From UBA8941 sp963780545 (GTDB lineage: Archaea > Thermoproteota > Bathyarchaeia > TCS64): a DNA stretch of 64,000 nt. The notes below the pieces were generated by a model that searched no databases, was not told where the DNA came from, and worked only from the letters and a program-made list of their open reading frames with translations. The stretch spans positions 72,350 to 136,349 of the forward strand of contig CAWACK010000026.1 in assembly GCA_963780545.1 (NCBI GenBank), read 5' to 3'. How positions within the stretch are numbered: position 1 is the stretch's first letter; each line of letters opens with the position of its first letter. Below are positions 26,154 through 35,108 of the stretch, piece after piece. The translations under genes and the position numbers were made by a program.

Positions 26154-26159
26154 TTTAAA
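26154..26159 (+). promoter_or_regulatory. TATA-like box of the fumarase/aspartase gene
   Basis: TTTAAA within ATGTTTAAACTTG lies 23-28 bases before the ATG at 26182, which fits a leaderless transcript. This also argues against the longer TTG start at 26161. Confidence 0.45.
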
Positions 26160-26181
26160 CTTGACTCTCTCAAATTTAACC

Positions 26182-27576
26182 ATGTCAGGCAGGCGAAAGG
26201 AGAGAGACCTCCTGGGAGAGGTAGACATTCCAGCTGCAGCATACTATGGCTCTTTTACCGCTAGGGCTCTTTACAACTTCCGCATATCTGATCGCGTTAT
26301 AGGTGTAGGCTTCATTAGGGCGCTCGCTGAGGTGAAGAGGGCTGCGACTGAGGTGAATGCCCATCTCGGTTTGCTCGATCACAGTCTTGCAGAGGCGATC
26401 ATGAAGGCAGCGGATGAGGTTATAAATGGGAAGTTTGAATTGGAGTTCCCACTCGATGTCTTCCAAGCCGGAGCTGGAACACCTTGGAACATGAACATGA
26501 ACGAAGTCCTCGCTAACAGGGCTAACGAACTCCTCGACCACCCATTAGGTTCCTACACCCCCATCCATCCCAACGACCACGTCAACATGTCCCAATCTTC
26601 CAATGATGTAATTCCGACCGCCGTCAGAATAGCCACCCTAAGACTCAATTGTGAGCTCGTTGTTAGCCTTAAGCACCTCGAATCCACGTTAGAGAAAAAG
26701 GCGATTGAATTCGCAGAGGTCATGAAGAGTGGAAGGACCCACTTCCGAGATGCTGTCCCAGTTACTTTGGGACAAGAGTTCCACACTTATGCTTTAGCTG
26801 TTCGAGACGCCCATAGAGGTTTGGGAGAAGCAGAAACGAAGCTTCGACGACTACCTATTGGCGGAACCGCCGTGGGAACAGGCGTTGATACACATCCCCA
26901 ATACAGGAAACTCGTTGTCGATGAGCTGAGGAAGGTCACCGCTCTCGACCTAACTGGGCTGGATGACCCAGCACAGGGACTCCAATTCGCCTCCGACTTC
27001 CTCGACTACATAAACGCCATCGACCTCCTTGCAGTCACGCTACTAAAGATCGGGAACGACCTCATGCTCCTGAGTTCCGGCCCAATGACAGGTCTCGGTG
27101 AAATTATGTTGCCACCTGTCGAACCTGGGTCGAGCATAATGCCGGGTAAGGTCAACCCGAGCATTATAGAGTGTGTCAACATGGTCTGCCTTCAGGCTAT
27201 CGGGAGCAGGAATATCATAGAGAAAGCCGCTATGCTGGGGAGCCTTGACCTGAACGTATACACGCCTCTCATCGCCTTTAACCTCTTCAATACTCAAGAG
27301 TGGATGACCAACGCCGTGGTGACTCTTACAGATAGATGTGTAGTCGGGATCAAGGCTAATCGTAGAGCGACGGACTACTATTTCAGGTACTCGAATGCCT
27401 TCGCGACCCTCTTAAGCCCAGCTATAGGTTACGAGAAAGCGGCACAGCTGGCTATGGAGGCCGCCGACAAGGGTATGTCAGTGGGGAAACTGGCACTTGA
27501 GAAGGGACTCCTCTCAGAGAAGGAGTTAGAGAAGCTGTACCGAGGCTCCACATCACCTAATATCGAATCCAAGTAG
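26182..27576 (+). CDS. Fumarase/aspartase superfamily lyase
   Basis: A class II fumarase/aspartate ammonia-lyase homologue of 464 residues. The superfamily signature GSSIMPGKVNPS (near residue 322) bears the catalytic Ser loop, and VNMSQSSNDVIPTAVRIA and SGRTHFRDAVPVTLGQEF are the other two conserved blocks. The block GLGEIMLPPVEPGSSIMPGK resembles aspartases, while the His in GRTH is common in fumarases, so the substrate is left open. I chose ATG 26182 because a TATA-like box is 25 bases upstream. Confidence 0.88.
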   Translation: MSGRRKERDLLGEVDIPAAAYYGSFTARALYNFRISDRVIGVGFIRALAEVKRAATEVNAHLGLLDHSLAEAIMKAADEVINGKFELEFPLDVFQAGAGTPWNMNMNEVLANRANELLDHPLGSYTPIHPNDHVNMSQSSNDVIPTAVRIATLRLNCELVVSLKHLESTLEKKAIEFAEVMKSGRTHFRDAVPVTLGQEFHTYALAVRDAHRGLGEAETKLRRLPIGGTAVGTGVDTHPQYRKLVVDELRKVTALDLTGLDDPAQGLQFASDFLDYINAIDLLAVTLLKIGNDLMLLSSGPMTGLGEIMLPPVEPGSSIMPGKVNPSIIECVNMVCLQAIGSRNIIEKAAMLGSLDLNVYTPLIAFNLFNTQEWMTNAVVTLTDRCVVGIKANRRATDYYFRYSNAFATLLSPAIGYEKAAQLAMEAADKGMSVGKLALEKGLLSEKELEKLYRGSTSPNIESK

Positions 27577-27653
27577 AGAGTGAAGAAGATTTGAGATGAA
27601 CTAGCGCCATGAAAGCTCATTATCAGTGGCGGCATAGCAGTCTACTGTGCTAA

Positions 27654-27764
27654 ATGCCTCCTTTAATCAACGTTAAAGCAGTCAAAGTTCACGCGAATGA
27701 TAACCATCCTATTCCACCCATGGGAATCAACGCCGAACACTGCTTAAACCTGATCAAGTACTAA
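27654..27764 (+). CDS. Candidate small protein or gene remnant (36 residues)
   Basis: The gap between the lyase and glyS holds a 37-codon frame from ATG 27654 (MPPLINVKAVKVHANDNHPI, then PPMGINAEHCLNLIKY). It reads like a natural protein N-terminus, beta strand followed by polar loop, but no family is recognised and there is no clear Shine-Dalgarno sequence. It may be a leftover of a larger gene. Nothing else is seen in the 200-base gap. Confidence 0.25.
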   Translation: MPPLINVKAVKVHANDNHPIPPMGINAEHCLNLIKY

Positions 27765-27831
27765 TTAACTCCCACACACTTTGGTAGATTTATATTCTCC
27801 TCACCTATTCACGATAGAGGCTGATGAGGAT

Positions 27832-29376
27832 ATGTCCACCGGCAACATATACGAGATGCTCACCGAGATCGCCAAGCGCCGCGGTTTCTTCTGGCCAAGC
27901 TTCGAGATATACGGTAACATAGCCGGCTTCACAACATATGGTGACGTTGGCGTCAAGCTCAAACGAAATATAGAGGCCCTTTGGAGGGAAAGCTTCGTCA
28001 GACGTCAGGGATTCTTCGAGATAGACGATCCTATAGTCAACAGCAGCAAGATCTTCGAGGCATCCGGACACCTCGCCAACTTCAAGGAGTACGCTGCGAC
28101 GTGCAGCCAATGCGGACGCAGCTTCCGTGCTGACCACCTGATCGAGGAGAGGACAGGCATGGAGCACGTTGAGGCTCTCGGTGGTGAAACCATCAAGAAG
28201 CTTCTCGTTGATAATAACATAAGGTGCCCCATATGTGGAGGTGTACTCAAGGAGCCGACGCTTGTACTCACGATGTTCCAGACACAGATCGGCGCAACAA
28301 GTGCTGAAGTCGGATACATGCGTCCCGAGGCCGCTCAGGGTATGTTCACCAACTTCAAGCGCTGCTACCAAGCCAATAGGGAGAGGATCCCATTCGCAAT
28401 TAGTCAGCAAGGGAAGGTTATGAGGAACGAGGTCAGCCCACGCCGAGGCATGCACAGGCTCCGTGAGTTCACCATCATGGAGCTGGAGCTCTTCTTCGAC
28501 CCCTTGAACCCCAAATGCCCGTGGATCAAGGACTTCGAGGATGAGAGGGTGCATCTTATCACAGAGGATATGGAGGAGAAGAGTGTCAAGGAGTCCATAG
28601 AGGTCACTATAAAGGAAGCCGTTGACAAGAAGCTCGTCAACAGCGAGTGGCAAGGCTACTTCATGGGAATCGGAAAGCGGTTCATAGAGTCTCTCGGCGT
28701 CCCACCTGAGAAGCAGCAGTTCCGCGCACACCTTCCTCAAGAGAGAAGTCACTATAGCAGCCAGACCTTCGATCATGAGGTCCTAACGAAGAGTTGGGGT
28801 TGGATCGAGATCGCAGGCCACGCTAACAGGACAGACTACGATCTCAAAGCCCATCAGAAGGGAAGCGGGGCAGATATGAGCGTCTTACGCAAGGACGGGA
28901 CCAGGTTCGTCCCACACGTCATCGAACCATCTTACGGCCTCGACAGGCTCACGTTCGTCGCTATGGAGACGGCTTACGAACAGAGGGAGATGACTAAAGA
29001 GAAGAGAACTATTTTCCACTTTCCCAGGAACCTCGCTCCCTATCAGGTCTCGGTGCAGCCACTCGTCACAAAGGATGGGTTACCTGAAAAGGCATTGGAG
29101 ATCTACTATACAGTACTCGCCGAGGGCTACAGGGCGATATTCGACGATAGTGGCAGCATAGGTCGTCGATACGCCCGCCAAGACGAGATCGGGACGCCCC
29201 TGGCAGTTACTATAGATTACACGACGATGGAGAAGGGGATTCTCACCTTACGTGATAGGGATAGCTGGGAACAGGTCAACGTCAACGTAGTCGAACTCGC
29301 AGGGAAGCTATACGCCTATTTCCACGGAGCAGGGTTCAGGAACCTCGGCCCTCCAGTTATACGTAGCGGAGAGTGA
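27832..29376 (+). CDS. glyS: Glycyl-tRNA synthetase (archaeal/eukaryotic alpha2 type)
   Basis: Class II synthetase. The catalytic core begins EIAKRRGFFWPSFEIYGNIAG; motif 2 lies in RNEVSPRRGMHRLREFT and motif 3 in PSYGLDRLTF. A zinc-type CSQCGRSF...CPICGG pair lies in the insertion (about residues 90-155). The C-terminal anticodon-binding domain starts near LAPYQVSVQPL. I chose ATG 27832 (514 residues) since a TATA-like GATTTATATTC at 27786-27796 lies inside the extension from TTG 27781 and a GAGG precedes the ATG. The last 20 bases overlap the end of the small convergent gene at 29357. Confidence 0.95.
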   Translation: MSTGNIYEMLTEIAKRRGFFWPSFEIYGNIAGFTTYGDVGVKLKRNIEALWRESFVRRQGFFEIDDPIVNSSKIFEASGHLANFKEYAATCSQCGRSFRADHLIEERTGMEHVEALGGETIKKLLVDNNIRCPICGGVLKEPTLVLTMFQTQIGATSAEVGYMRPEAAQGMFTNFKRCYQANRERIPFAISQQGKVMRNEVSPRRGMHRLREFTIMELELFFDPLNPKCPWIKDFEDERVHLITEDMEEKSVKESIEVTIKEAVDKKLVNSEWQGYFMGIGKRFIESLGVPPEKQQFRAHLPQERSHYSSQTFDHEVLTKSWGWIEIAGHANRTDYDLKAHQKGSGADMSVLRKDGTRFVPHVIEPSYGLDRLTFVAMETAYEQREMTKEKRTIFHFPRNLAPYQVSVQPLVTKDGLPEKALEIYYTVLAEGYRAIFDDSGSIGRRYARQDEIGTPLAVTIDYTTMEKGILTLRDRDSWEQVNVNVVELAGKLYAYFHGAGFRNLGPPVIRSGE

Positions 29377-29533
29377 CGTAACCGGCAACACCCTCGACCT
29401 CAGCGATATAAACACCATCGAGGACTTTTGAAACACCTTTGTCATCCTTAAGCGCAACCCCTTGAAGAGTCCCTTTGACTAACCTTACATCCTCCATGAA
29501 GAGGTCATTCTCGACGTAGACGCGAAATAGCAT
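29357..29533 (-). CDS. Small hypothetical protein (58 residues)
   Basis: A 59-codon frame from ATG 29533 to TAA 29357-29359. The product (MLFRVYVENDLFMEDVRLVK, then GTLQGVALKDDKGVSKVLDG and VYIAEVEGVAGYVTLRYV) has alternating hydrophobic residues as in a small beta-sheet protein with one helix. It fills the gap after cinA on the same strand (47 bases) and its end overlaps glyS by 20 bases, as with other convergent pairs here. Family unknown. Confidence 0.5.
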   Translation of the reverse strand: MLFRVYVENDLFMEDVRLVKGTLQGVALKDDKGVSKVLDGVYIAEVEGVAGYVTLRYV

Positions 29534-29580
29534 GCTGGTTCAACTGTTAAGTATAGACTTTGGGGTTAAAAGTTTAGGCG

Positions 29581-30396
29581 CTAGAGGCGGCGGATGGTTC
29601 CTCCTCCGTTAGCGTCGATACGGCGCTGGTACTCGTCCATGAAGGACTTCATCTTATCCTCCGCTTCTTCTAGAGTCGCACCCTGTACGACGATGTCGAC
29701 CTTGATCTCCTTGACCTTGCTTCGCTCCTCCTCCGCTTCTGGGGGTGTAGCGGCGTTTTTGATGTATATCTCGGGGTAGTCGTTTTGAAGCTGATTGTAA
29801 ACGGGAAAGAAGTCCTTCCAAACCATAGATACGCCGTAGGTATAGCCAAGAAGTTTGTGCTTCGCCTCTTGTTCAACTATGGGGGCGATGTGTACGTCGA
29901 ACATCCCCATCATTTCCTGTGGGACACCGGGAAGTGTGAATATGAGCTTACCATTGTGGAGTAGTTTCATCCCGACACTCATACCGACGGGATTCTGGAT
30001 AGCCTCGGAGCCTTCTAGTATCCTCGCCATACGTGCGCCTCTATTTAGGTCGCTACCACGACGTTCGTATATCTCCTTAATCTTCTGGAAACTAACAGGG
30101 TCGTGGGAAATCTCCATTCCAAGGGCGCGGCCGATGGCGTCGACAGTGAAGTCGTCCTCCGAGGGACCAAGGCCACCTGTGAAGATGATGATTTCGGCGT
30201 CTCTATCTAGCGCCCCTTGAAGGGTTTCTCTCAGATCATCATAGTCATCGCCTATCATCGTGACTCTACGGAGCTGCGCTCCGATCTCGGCAAGTCGCTT
30301 AGCCAGCCAGTTACTATTAGTGTCTAGAATGCGACCGTAAATCAGCTCGTCACCCGTCGCGATGATCTCTACACGTGGGCTACCCTTGTGCTTCAC
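29581..30396 (-). CDS. cinA: CinA/MoaB-type molybdopterin-binding-domain protein
   Basis: A COG1058-type protein of 271 residues that contains only the MoaB/Mog-like domain and not the C-terminal nicotinamide-nucleotide amidase. Motifs are RVEIIATGDELIYGRILDTN at the start, FTGGLGPSEDDFTVDAIGRA (the phosphate-binding region) and LIFTLPGVPQEMMGMFD. Homologues act in NAD by-product repair (ADP-ribose or NMN pyrophosphatase); here the exact reaction is not known. ATG 30396 is the first codon of the conserved start. Confidence 0.88.
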   Translation of the reverse strand: MKHKGSPRVEIIATGDELIYGRILDTNSNWLAKRLAEIGAQLRRVTMIGDDYDDLRETLQGALDRDAEIIIFTGGLGPSEDDFTVDAIGRALGMEISHDPVSFQKIKEIYERRGSDLNRGARMARILEGSEAIQNPVGMSVGMKLLHNGKLIFTLPGVPQEMMGMFDVHIAPIVEQEAKHKLLGYTYGVSMVWKDFFPVYNQLQNDYPEIYIKNAATPPEAEEERSKVKEIKVDIVVQGATLEEAEDKMKSFMDEYQRRIDANGGGTIRRL

Positions 30397-30680
30397 GGCT
30401 ACTTCCAGACGCCTCGGTGGCTTATATTGTGTATGGAGAAGAAAAAGAAGGGAAAACCATGATCGCCCTCCGTCTTAATGACTAAAACCGCGCGGGTACT
30501 TTGTAAAAGATAGGTAACTCCTGAATTGATTTCACCGATCTCGAGTCTTATAAATCAAAGTATTCTAGATAGAGTTTCACTCGAATGAGGTCGATGAGTT
30601 GTAGAAACGAGTGCAGAGCAAAAGTCGATCTATTTCTGGAGAGGGAAAAACTAAATTCCTCGACCGGTTGAGTTCGATAT

Positions 30681-31580
30681 GTGGTTCTCAGGATCGAGCG
30701 CTTTATACCCCTACCCCAACACGCACAAGGTGGTTTCGATCATGGCGATGTCTACGAGGCGAATGGCTACGTCTATATCGCCCATACGGCAGCGGGGACT
30801 GTTGAGGTCCTCGACGGCGTCAGGGGGACACTCGTAAAGACTATCCCAGGATGCCCGGAAGCAAGCGGCGTCGTCTGCGCTCAAGCTGACGGACTGACCT
30901 TCGCAGCTAGCCGAGGTTCAGGGAAGATACTCGTCATACATGCATCGAAGGGGACGGTCAATAGGATGATCCAGTCAGGTTCGAAGCCAAATGGCGTCGC
31001 TTGGGACGATAACCATGGTGTTTTACTAGTAGCTGACGTGGCTGATCTTCACGTAAGGCTAATCGACCCGGTTCGTGGCGAGGTGCTAAAAGCGATGAAG
31101 CTACCTGGAAGGCCACGGTGGTGCAGATATTCACCATTTCTCAACCGATTCGTCATCAACCTAAGAGAACCTACCGGATACATCACCCTATCTCCCCGGA
31201 ACGGGGAGCTGGGACCCGTCGTCCCTGTGCCAGTGGCTGGCCCACATGGCATCGATCTTAACGCCGATGGGAGGGAGGCTTACATAGCTTGCGACGGTGG
31301 CGCTGTTGTTGCCATGGACCTCGAGAAGGGAGTGGAGATATGTAGGGCGAGGATCCCTGGGGAGCCAGACGTCGCTTGGTTTAACGGTCGGAAGAAACTC
31401 CTCTACTGTGCAATCGCCAAGCCGGGCCTTCTGCTCGCAATCGACCTCGTCGAGATGAAGATTGTTCAGGAGATAAAGACGGAGGAGGGTGCAGGGACTT
31501 TCGCTTTTGATCAGTCACGGCAGAGACTCTACTCGTTCCAGCCCAAAAGTTGCCGCGCCGCAGTCTATATAGAATCCTGA
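30681..31580 (+). CDS. YVTN-type beta-propeller protein
   Basis: The protein has 299 residues and starts at GTG 30681. It shows repeated blade-like units with G-T-V-E-V-L-D / G-K-I-L-V-I-H-A-S-K-G / V-A-M-D-L-E-K-G / L-A-I-D-L-V-E-M patterns, the hallmark of 40-residue YVTN/YncE blades; I count about six to seven. No signal peptide is visible, so it is probably cytoplasmic. A TATA-like CTTATAAATC lies at 30544-30553, with an upstream region of about 280 bases without any other gene. Substrate or partner unknown. Confidence 0.7.
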   Translation: MVLRIERFIPLPQHAQGGFDHGDVYEANGYVYIAHTAAGTVEVLDGVRGTLVKTIPGCPEASGVVCAQADGLTFAASRGSGKILVIHASKGTVNRMIQSGSKPNGVAWDDNHGVLLVADVADLHVRLIDPVRGEVLKAMKLPGRPRWCRYSPFLNRFVINLREPTGYITLSPRNGELGPVVPVPVAGPHGIDLNADGREAYIACDGGAVVAMDLEKGVEICRARIPGEPDVAWFNGRKKLLYCAIAKPGLLLAIDLVEMKIVQEIKTEEGAGTFAFDQSRQRLYSFQPKSCRAAVYIES

Positions 31581-31843
31581 TGTCGACTCGCCAGTGGATT
31601 AGGCGCATAATTCTACTGGAGGTTGAACATACAGTGAAGCTTCGTGCAACAGTTGTGTTTGAGGTCACCGCGACATCACTGAGTTGTATATTGAAACCCC
31701 AACTCTTCAACGAGGAAGAGTTCCCCCGCTTGCTTTAACATTAATGATTCAATCCCTAATCGTAACTTCGGTGACCCGCGCCTCAATGTTAAATTTGATA
31801 GATTATTTTTATATGATGCCGTCCGAGAGTTACCCAGATCAAT

Positions 31844-32320
31844 ATGAGCATAGACGGATGGACAGTCGAGAAGGCCCTAAGGGTCGGGGTCACTATGGAG
31901 ACTGGCGCTTTTAACCTCTATACCGGAATGTCGTTGAAGGTGAAGGATCCTGGCTCCAAGCAACTCCTTAAGGAGCTGGCGGGCGATGAGGCGAAGCACA
32001 AGGCATATTTCGAGAACGCCCTGAAGGACCCAACGAAGGTGATGAGCGAAGCAAAGATCGGTGATCTGAAGGAGGTGATGGACCTCCATATCTCAGACCC
32101 ACTCAAGTCAGCACCCCTTGGGCAGGACGCGAGCTACCAGGATACGCTCATCTTCGCTGCGAAGAGCGAACAGATTGCATACGACTTTTACACAGCTCTC
32201 GCGGGGGCTTACGCGGCGCATCCGCTTGGAAAGGTGTGGTCCGAATTCGCCAGGATGGAGCAAGGTCACAAGCTAAAGATAGAGAAGGAGTATGATGAGG
32301 TCGTCCTAAGGGATAATTGA
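31844..32320 (+). CDS. Rubrerythrin-like ferritin-fold diiron protein
   Basis: A four-helix protein of 158 residues with the diiron ligands E19, E49-x-x-H52, E109 and E139-x-x-H142 in METGAFNLY, GDEAKHKAYFE, SEQIAYDFY and MEQGHKLKIE. Rubrerythrins reduce hydrogen peroxide in anaerobes. No rubredoxin domain follows, so it is the short erythrin-type form. A TATA-like TTTTTATATG at 31805-31814 lies about 30 bases upstream of ATG 31844. Confidence 0.88.
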   Translation: MSIDGWTVEKALRVGVTMETGAFNLYTGMSLKVKDPGSKQLLKELAGDEAKHKAYFENALKDPTKVMSEAKIGDLKEVMDLHISDPLKSAPLGQDASYQDTLIFAAKSEQIAYDFYTALAGAYAAHPLGKVWSEFARMEQGHKLKIEKEYDEVVLRDN

Positions 32321-32337
32321 ACTCTTTAATAAGGGGT

Positions 32338-33513
32338 TTAGCAGTGGCCAAGCAAATGTTCGGCTGCACGGCTCCTGCAGAATACGATGTAGTCCTTGTA
32401 ACCTAGGGCTTCGGCTTTAGTCTTTTTCCCATTACATGTGTCGAGTATCGTGTCATATATTCGCTTGCCAACACTATTGAGGCTCTCTGAGCCGTCGAGG
32501 ATTGTGCTGGCGTTGATGTCCATGTTATCTTCCATCTGATTGTAGGTAATTGGGTTACCAGTGATTTTGATGACTGGGGCGATGGCATGACCGGTTGTGC
32601 TGCCCTGGCCACTTGTAAAGCAAACGACCTGCGCCCCCGCAGCGACCATGTGAGTAACAGATGGGACATCCCATCCTGTGCCGTCCTGTAGCCAGAGGCC
32701 GGTGTGAGTCGGGTGGTCAAACCGCTCCCAGTTATTCTGTAGGACACCCTGTATAGGGCGTGTCCCCCCTTTTCTAATCGCGCCGAGGCTCTTCTCCTCG
32801 ATTGTAGTCAACCCGCCGTCGATGTTTCCAGCACTCATCCATCTGCTGTCAACTCCTATCGCTTTGAGTCGTTCCTCGTCCTGATCTATCATCTTGTAAA
32901 TATCATCTGCAACCTTTTTACTCACAGCTCTTCGGGCGAGGATGTGCTGAGTGCCTATCATCTCTTGAGGTTCACTGAAGATAACGGTGCCCCCCTCGTC
33001 GATGAGTTTATCGCAGGCAACTCCTACAGCTGGGTTGGCAGCGAGGCCGCTGGTGGCGTCTGAGCCACCGCACTCGACTGCTAGGGTGAGCTTACTGACA
33101 GGGAAGAGCTCTGGCTTTTGTTCTGCGATATCTTGCGCCCACCGCTGAAGTATGCGGAGTGCTTTCTCCTGAGTCTTCAATGTTCCCCCCTCCTGCTGGA
33201 TTACTAGAGTCTCAACGGGCTTCCCACTAGGTCTGACACTATCCGCTATGGTGTCGACGGTAAGTGTCTCACACCCGAGACCGAGGATCAGGACAGCAGC
33301 GACGTTGGGGTTGAGGGCAGTGCCGACGAGGTTGTGAACCACGACAGAATCGCTTCCGCACCCGTGGTACTGTGTGATGGCAACTGCACCCTCGACTTGT
33401 GCTGCGATCTTCTTCGCAGGTTCGAAGCTGCAGTCTATCGGGGCGAGGACCAGTAGGTGATTGCGAATACCAATGCTCTTATCGGTGCGGGTGTAGCCCA
33501 TGAACTGTGTCAT
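32338..33513 (-). CDS. uxaA: Altronate/galactarate dehydratase large (UxaA C-terminal) subunit
   Basis: The family removes water from D-altronate, D-galactarate or other sugar acids; altronate gives 2-keto-3-deoxygluconate. The 391-residue product has the GD_AH_C motifs: FMGYTRTDKSIGIRNHLLVL, QYHGCGSDSVVVHNLVG, LAVECGGSDATSGLAANPAVG and TGQGSTTGHAIAPVIKITGN (written here in part as QGSTTGHAIAPV). Cys in GCGSD, GLGCE and VECGG probably bind the metal or Fe-S centre. It overlaps its small-subunit gene by 4 bases. Confidence 0.9.
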   Translation of the reverse strand: MTQFMGYTRTDKSIGIRNHLLVLAPIDCSFEPAKKIAAQVEGAVAITQYHGCGSDSVVVHNLVGTALNPNVAAVLILGLGCETLTVDTIADSVRPSGKPVETLVIQQEGGTLKTQEKALRILQRWAQDIAEQKPELFPVSKLTLAVECGGSDATSGLAANPAVGVACDKLIDEGGTVIFSEPQEMIGTQHILARRAVSKKVADDIYKMIDQDEERLKAIGVDSRWMSAGNIDGGLTTIEEKSLGAIRKGGTRPIQGVLQNNWERFDHPTHTGLWLQDGTGWDVPSVTHMVAAGAQVVCFTSGQGSTTGHAIAPVIKITGNPITYNQMEDNMDINASTILDGSESLNSVGKRIYDTILDTCNGKKTKAEALGYKDYIVFCRSRAAEHLLGHC

Positions 33514-33896
33514 AGTATCCCTTCCTCCTTCCCGCTTATTGGCATACGTGTGCTACCAACGTTGTGGGTATTCACCCATGCACCAGACTCGATGGGCCGG
33601 GTGGCGACACCTATTATCTCGCCGTACTTGATTATGTTCCCGTCCTTTGGTATTGGCCTTATTGCGAGTTTGTGGCCGAATGGGATAAACTCAGAGATCT
33701 TCGGCTTCAGGATAACTTTACCATTAGGGTTTATTACTTCAAGCTCCTCTCCAGCATCGACTTCGCTGGTTGTAGTGGCGACGTTATCTTTCTCGTCGAT
33801 CTGTATCGCCTTCTTGACCATATCGAGTATTGGATGCGTCGCCGCGTGTAAGCTTAACGCCGGCCAGGTTAAGAGGGGTGTTTTCTCTAGAGACAT
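33510..33896 (-). CDS. uxaA-N: Altronate dehydratase small (SAF domain) subunit
   Basis: A 128-residue protein with the SAF-type beta-clip domain of UxaA (DNVATTTSEVDAGEELEV, PFGHKLAIRPIPKDGNIIKYGE, IGVATRPIESGAWVNTHNV). In bacteria this domain is fused to the large part; here they are two genes joined by an ATGA overlap. ATG 33896 starts about 30 residues before the domain. The upstream 270 bases hold a weak dyad (ACTCC/GGAGT, near 33903-33918) but no gene. Confidence 0.88.
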   Translation of the reverse strand: MSLEKTPLLTWPALSLHAATHPILDMVKKAIQIDEKDNVATTTSEVDAGEELEVINPNGKVILKPKISEFIPFGHKLAIRPIPKDGNIIKYGEIIGVATRPIESGAWVNTHNVGSTRMPISGKEEGIL

Positions 33897-34163
33897 TAAT
33901 AACTCCCATGGAGGAGTGTTAACAGCCCTTTCCCAGAAGTATGTTCGCGCACGCTATAGATCTCGAGGCGGGCGGTGGGTATCTCTTCGTAAAGGCATCT
34001 TGTAACATCTTTTTCACAACCTTCGTCGACTTGACATGAGAGGACTCTGATATTGAGAACAATCAGACACTAACCTGTCCTACACCAAATAGAAGAAATG
34101 TCTGGCATCTTTAGGTCTATACGGTTCTTATCGTATGCTTGGTCCAGAGGAATATGTCTGAAG

Positions 34164-34442
34164 TCAGTCATCATCTATAGGCGTTGTCTCACGCAGCATC
34201 TTCTCCCCCTTCTCAGTCAGAAAGAGAACCTTACCACTCCTATAGGTTCTCTTCGAGCTGATGATTCCATGAAGTCGCATCTGCCTAAGAACACCTGGGG
34301 GGATGGACTCTGTTAGTCTACGAGCTCCTATGCTTCTGAGGTCGTCTGAGTAGAATGCGACTAGGTTCCGCATACTTAGTTCCTTGATCTCCTCCTCAAG
34401 CTCAGGTGTTAGCTCCAACGTCGTTGATTGATTTGTCTGCAT
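34164..34442 (-). CDS. Winged-helix-like small protein
   Basis: The 92-residue product has an acidic N-terminus (LELTPELEEEIKELSMRN), then a helical region with GARRLTESIPPGVLRQMRLHGI and a wing-like SSKRTYRSGKVLFLTEKGEK, as in small winged-helix regulators. The gene follows 12 bases after the HTH regulator 34455-34847 on the same strand and is probably in its operon. Targets unknown. Confidence 0.6.
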   Translation of the reverse strand: MQTNQSTTLELTPELEEEIKELSMRNLVAFYSDDLRSIGARRLTESIPPGVLRQMRLHGIISSKRTYRSGKVLFLTEKGEKMLRETTPIDDD

Positions 34443-34454
34443 CTAGTTCACCGA

Positions 34455-34847
34455 TTAGGTTAGGTTGAGGGAGCACGTGCATCCCCTTATATCATTAAGA
34501 CCCGGCATCGCCTCCCTGTGCAACTCGCATATCAACCCTTCCGATCGGGCCGCAGCACATGCCTTACAGAGCTTTAGGAGAAGCACATCGATGGCACTCT
34601 CACTTCCTGCTATATCTGCGGATATCTCGTCGATGAGCTCCATAACCTTCCCAGATCCCTCAATTAAGGTAGCCGCAGAGCCTCCCCGCGCCCTACTGAG
34701 GTACTGAGTTATGGCGGCGGGTGTAACCCCCATCTTATTCGCGGCGTCTGATCGTTTCATACCGTACTTCTCGACGAGCTCCCTCGCTATCTCAAGGCGG
34801 AGGGTGGGTAATATGTGCTGGACCACTATCGTGCAGGGGGGTTTCAT
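34455..34847 (-). CDS. HTH (XRE-like, COG2522-type) transcription regulator with C-terminal Cys cluster
   Basis: The 130-residue product has a helix-turn-helix at about 20-55 (RLEIARELVEKYGMKRSDAA, NKMGVTPAAITQYLSRARG). The C-terminal part has Cys at LLLKLCKACAAARS, LICELHRE and IRGCTCSL, which suggests a bound metal or cluster that could sense redox state or metals. I prefer ATG 34847; GTG 34856 would add three residues. Its promoter region contains a perfect dyad (34866-34894) that overlaps the probable TATA element, which suggests autoregulation. Confidence 0.82.
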   Translation of the reverse strand: MKPPCTIVVQHILPTLRLEIARELVEKYGMKRSDAANKMGVTPAAITQYLSRARGGSAATLIEGSGKVMELIDEISADIAGSESAIDVLLLKLCKACAAARSEGLICELHREAMPGLNDIRGCTCSLNLT

Positions 34848-34864
34848 GGCTCCCACTAATTTCT

Positions 34865-34895
34865 TTAACGCCGTTAATATATTTAACGGCGTTAC
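34865..34895. promoter_or_regulatory. Double palindromic operator overlapping the promoter of the HTH regulator
   Basis: TAACGCCGTTAA (34866-34877) and its exact reverse complement TTAACGGCGTTA (34883-34894) are separated by TATAT. Each arm is itself close to a palindrome of the form TTAACG-N-CGTTAA, so the site can be read as two stacked half-operators. The AT-rich centre is the only TATA-like element upstream of ATG 34847, at the right distance for a near-leaderless transcript. A bound repressor would block the promoter. The assignment to the adjacent regulator is inference. Confidence 0.7.
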
Positions 34896-35108
34896 ATTAA
34901 GTAATCTAATCTAAATTTAAGGTGATGGCGACTTTTTTTTGCTGATTTTTCGCGCCGGCCACCATCTCTAGCTAGATAGAAACTTAAGAGCGTTTTCTTC
35001 CACGATCGACATTAGAGCTTTCCTTTAAGAGACTATAATTTGGCCATCCTCACCGCCACATCCGAAATTATTTAAATTCGGTTGGAGGTTCATTTCTTTC
35101 GACATCCT

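Noticed and set aside
27805..28776. Minus-strand frame of 323 codons opposite glyS
   Set aside because: Antisense to strongly conserved GlyRS motifs; composition rich in Leu/Ser without any domain pattern.
34933..34940. T8 run as terminator of a gene upstream
   Set aside because: No plus-strand gene ends before it; the adjoining gene reads the other way.
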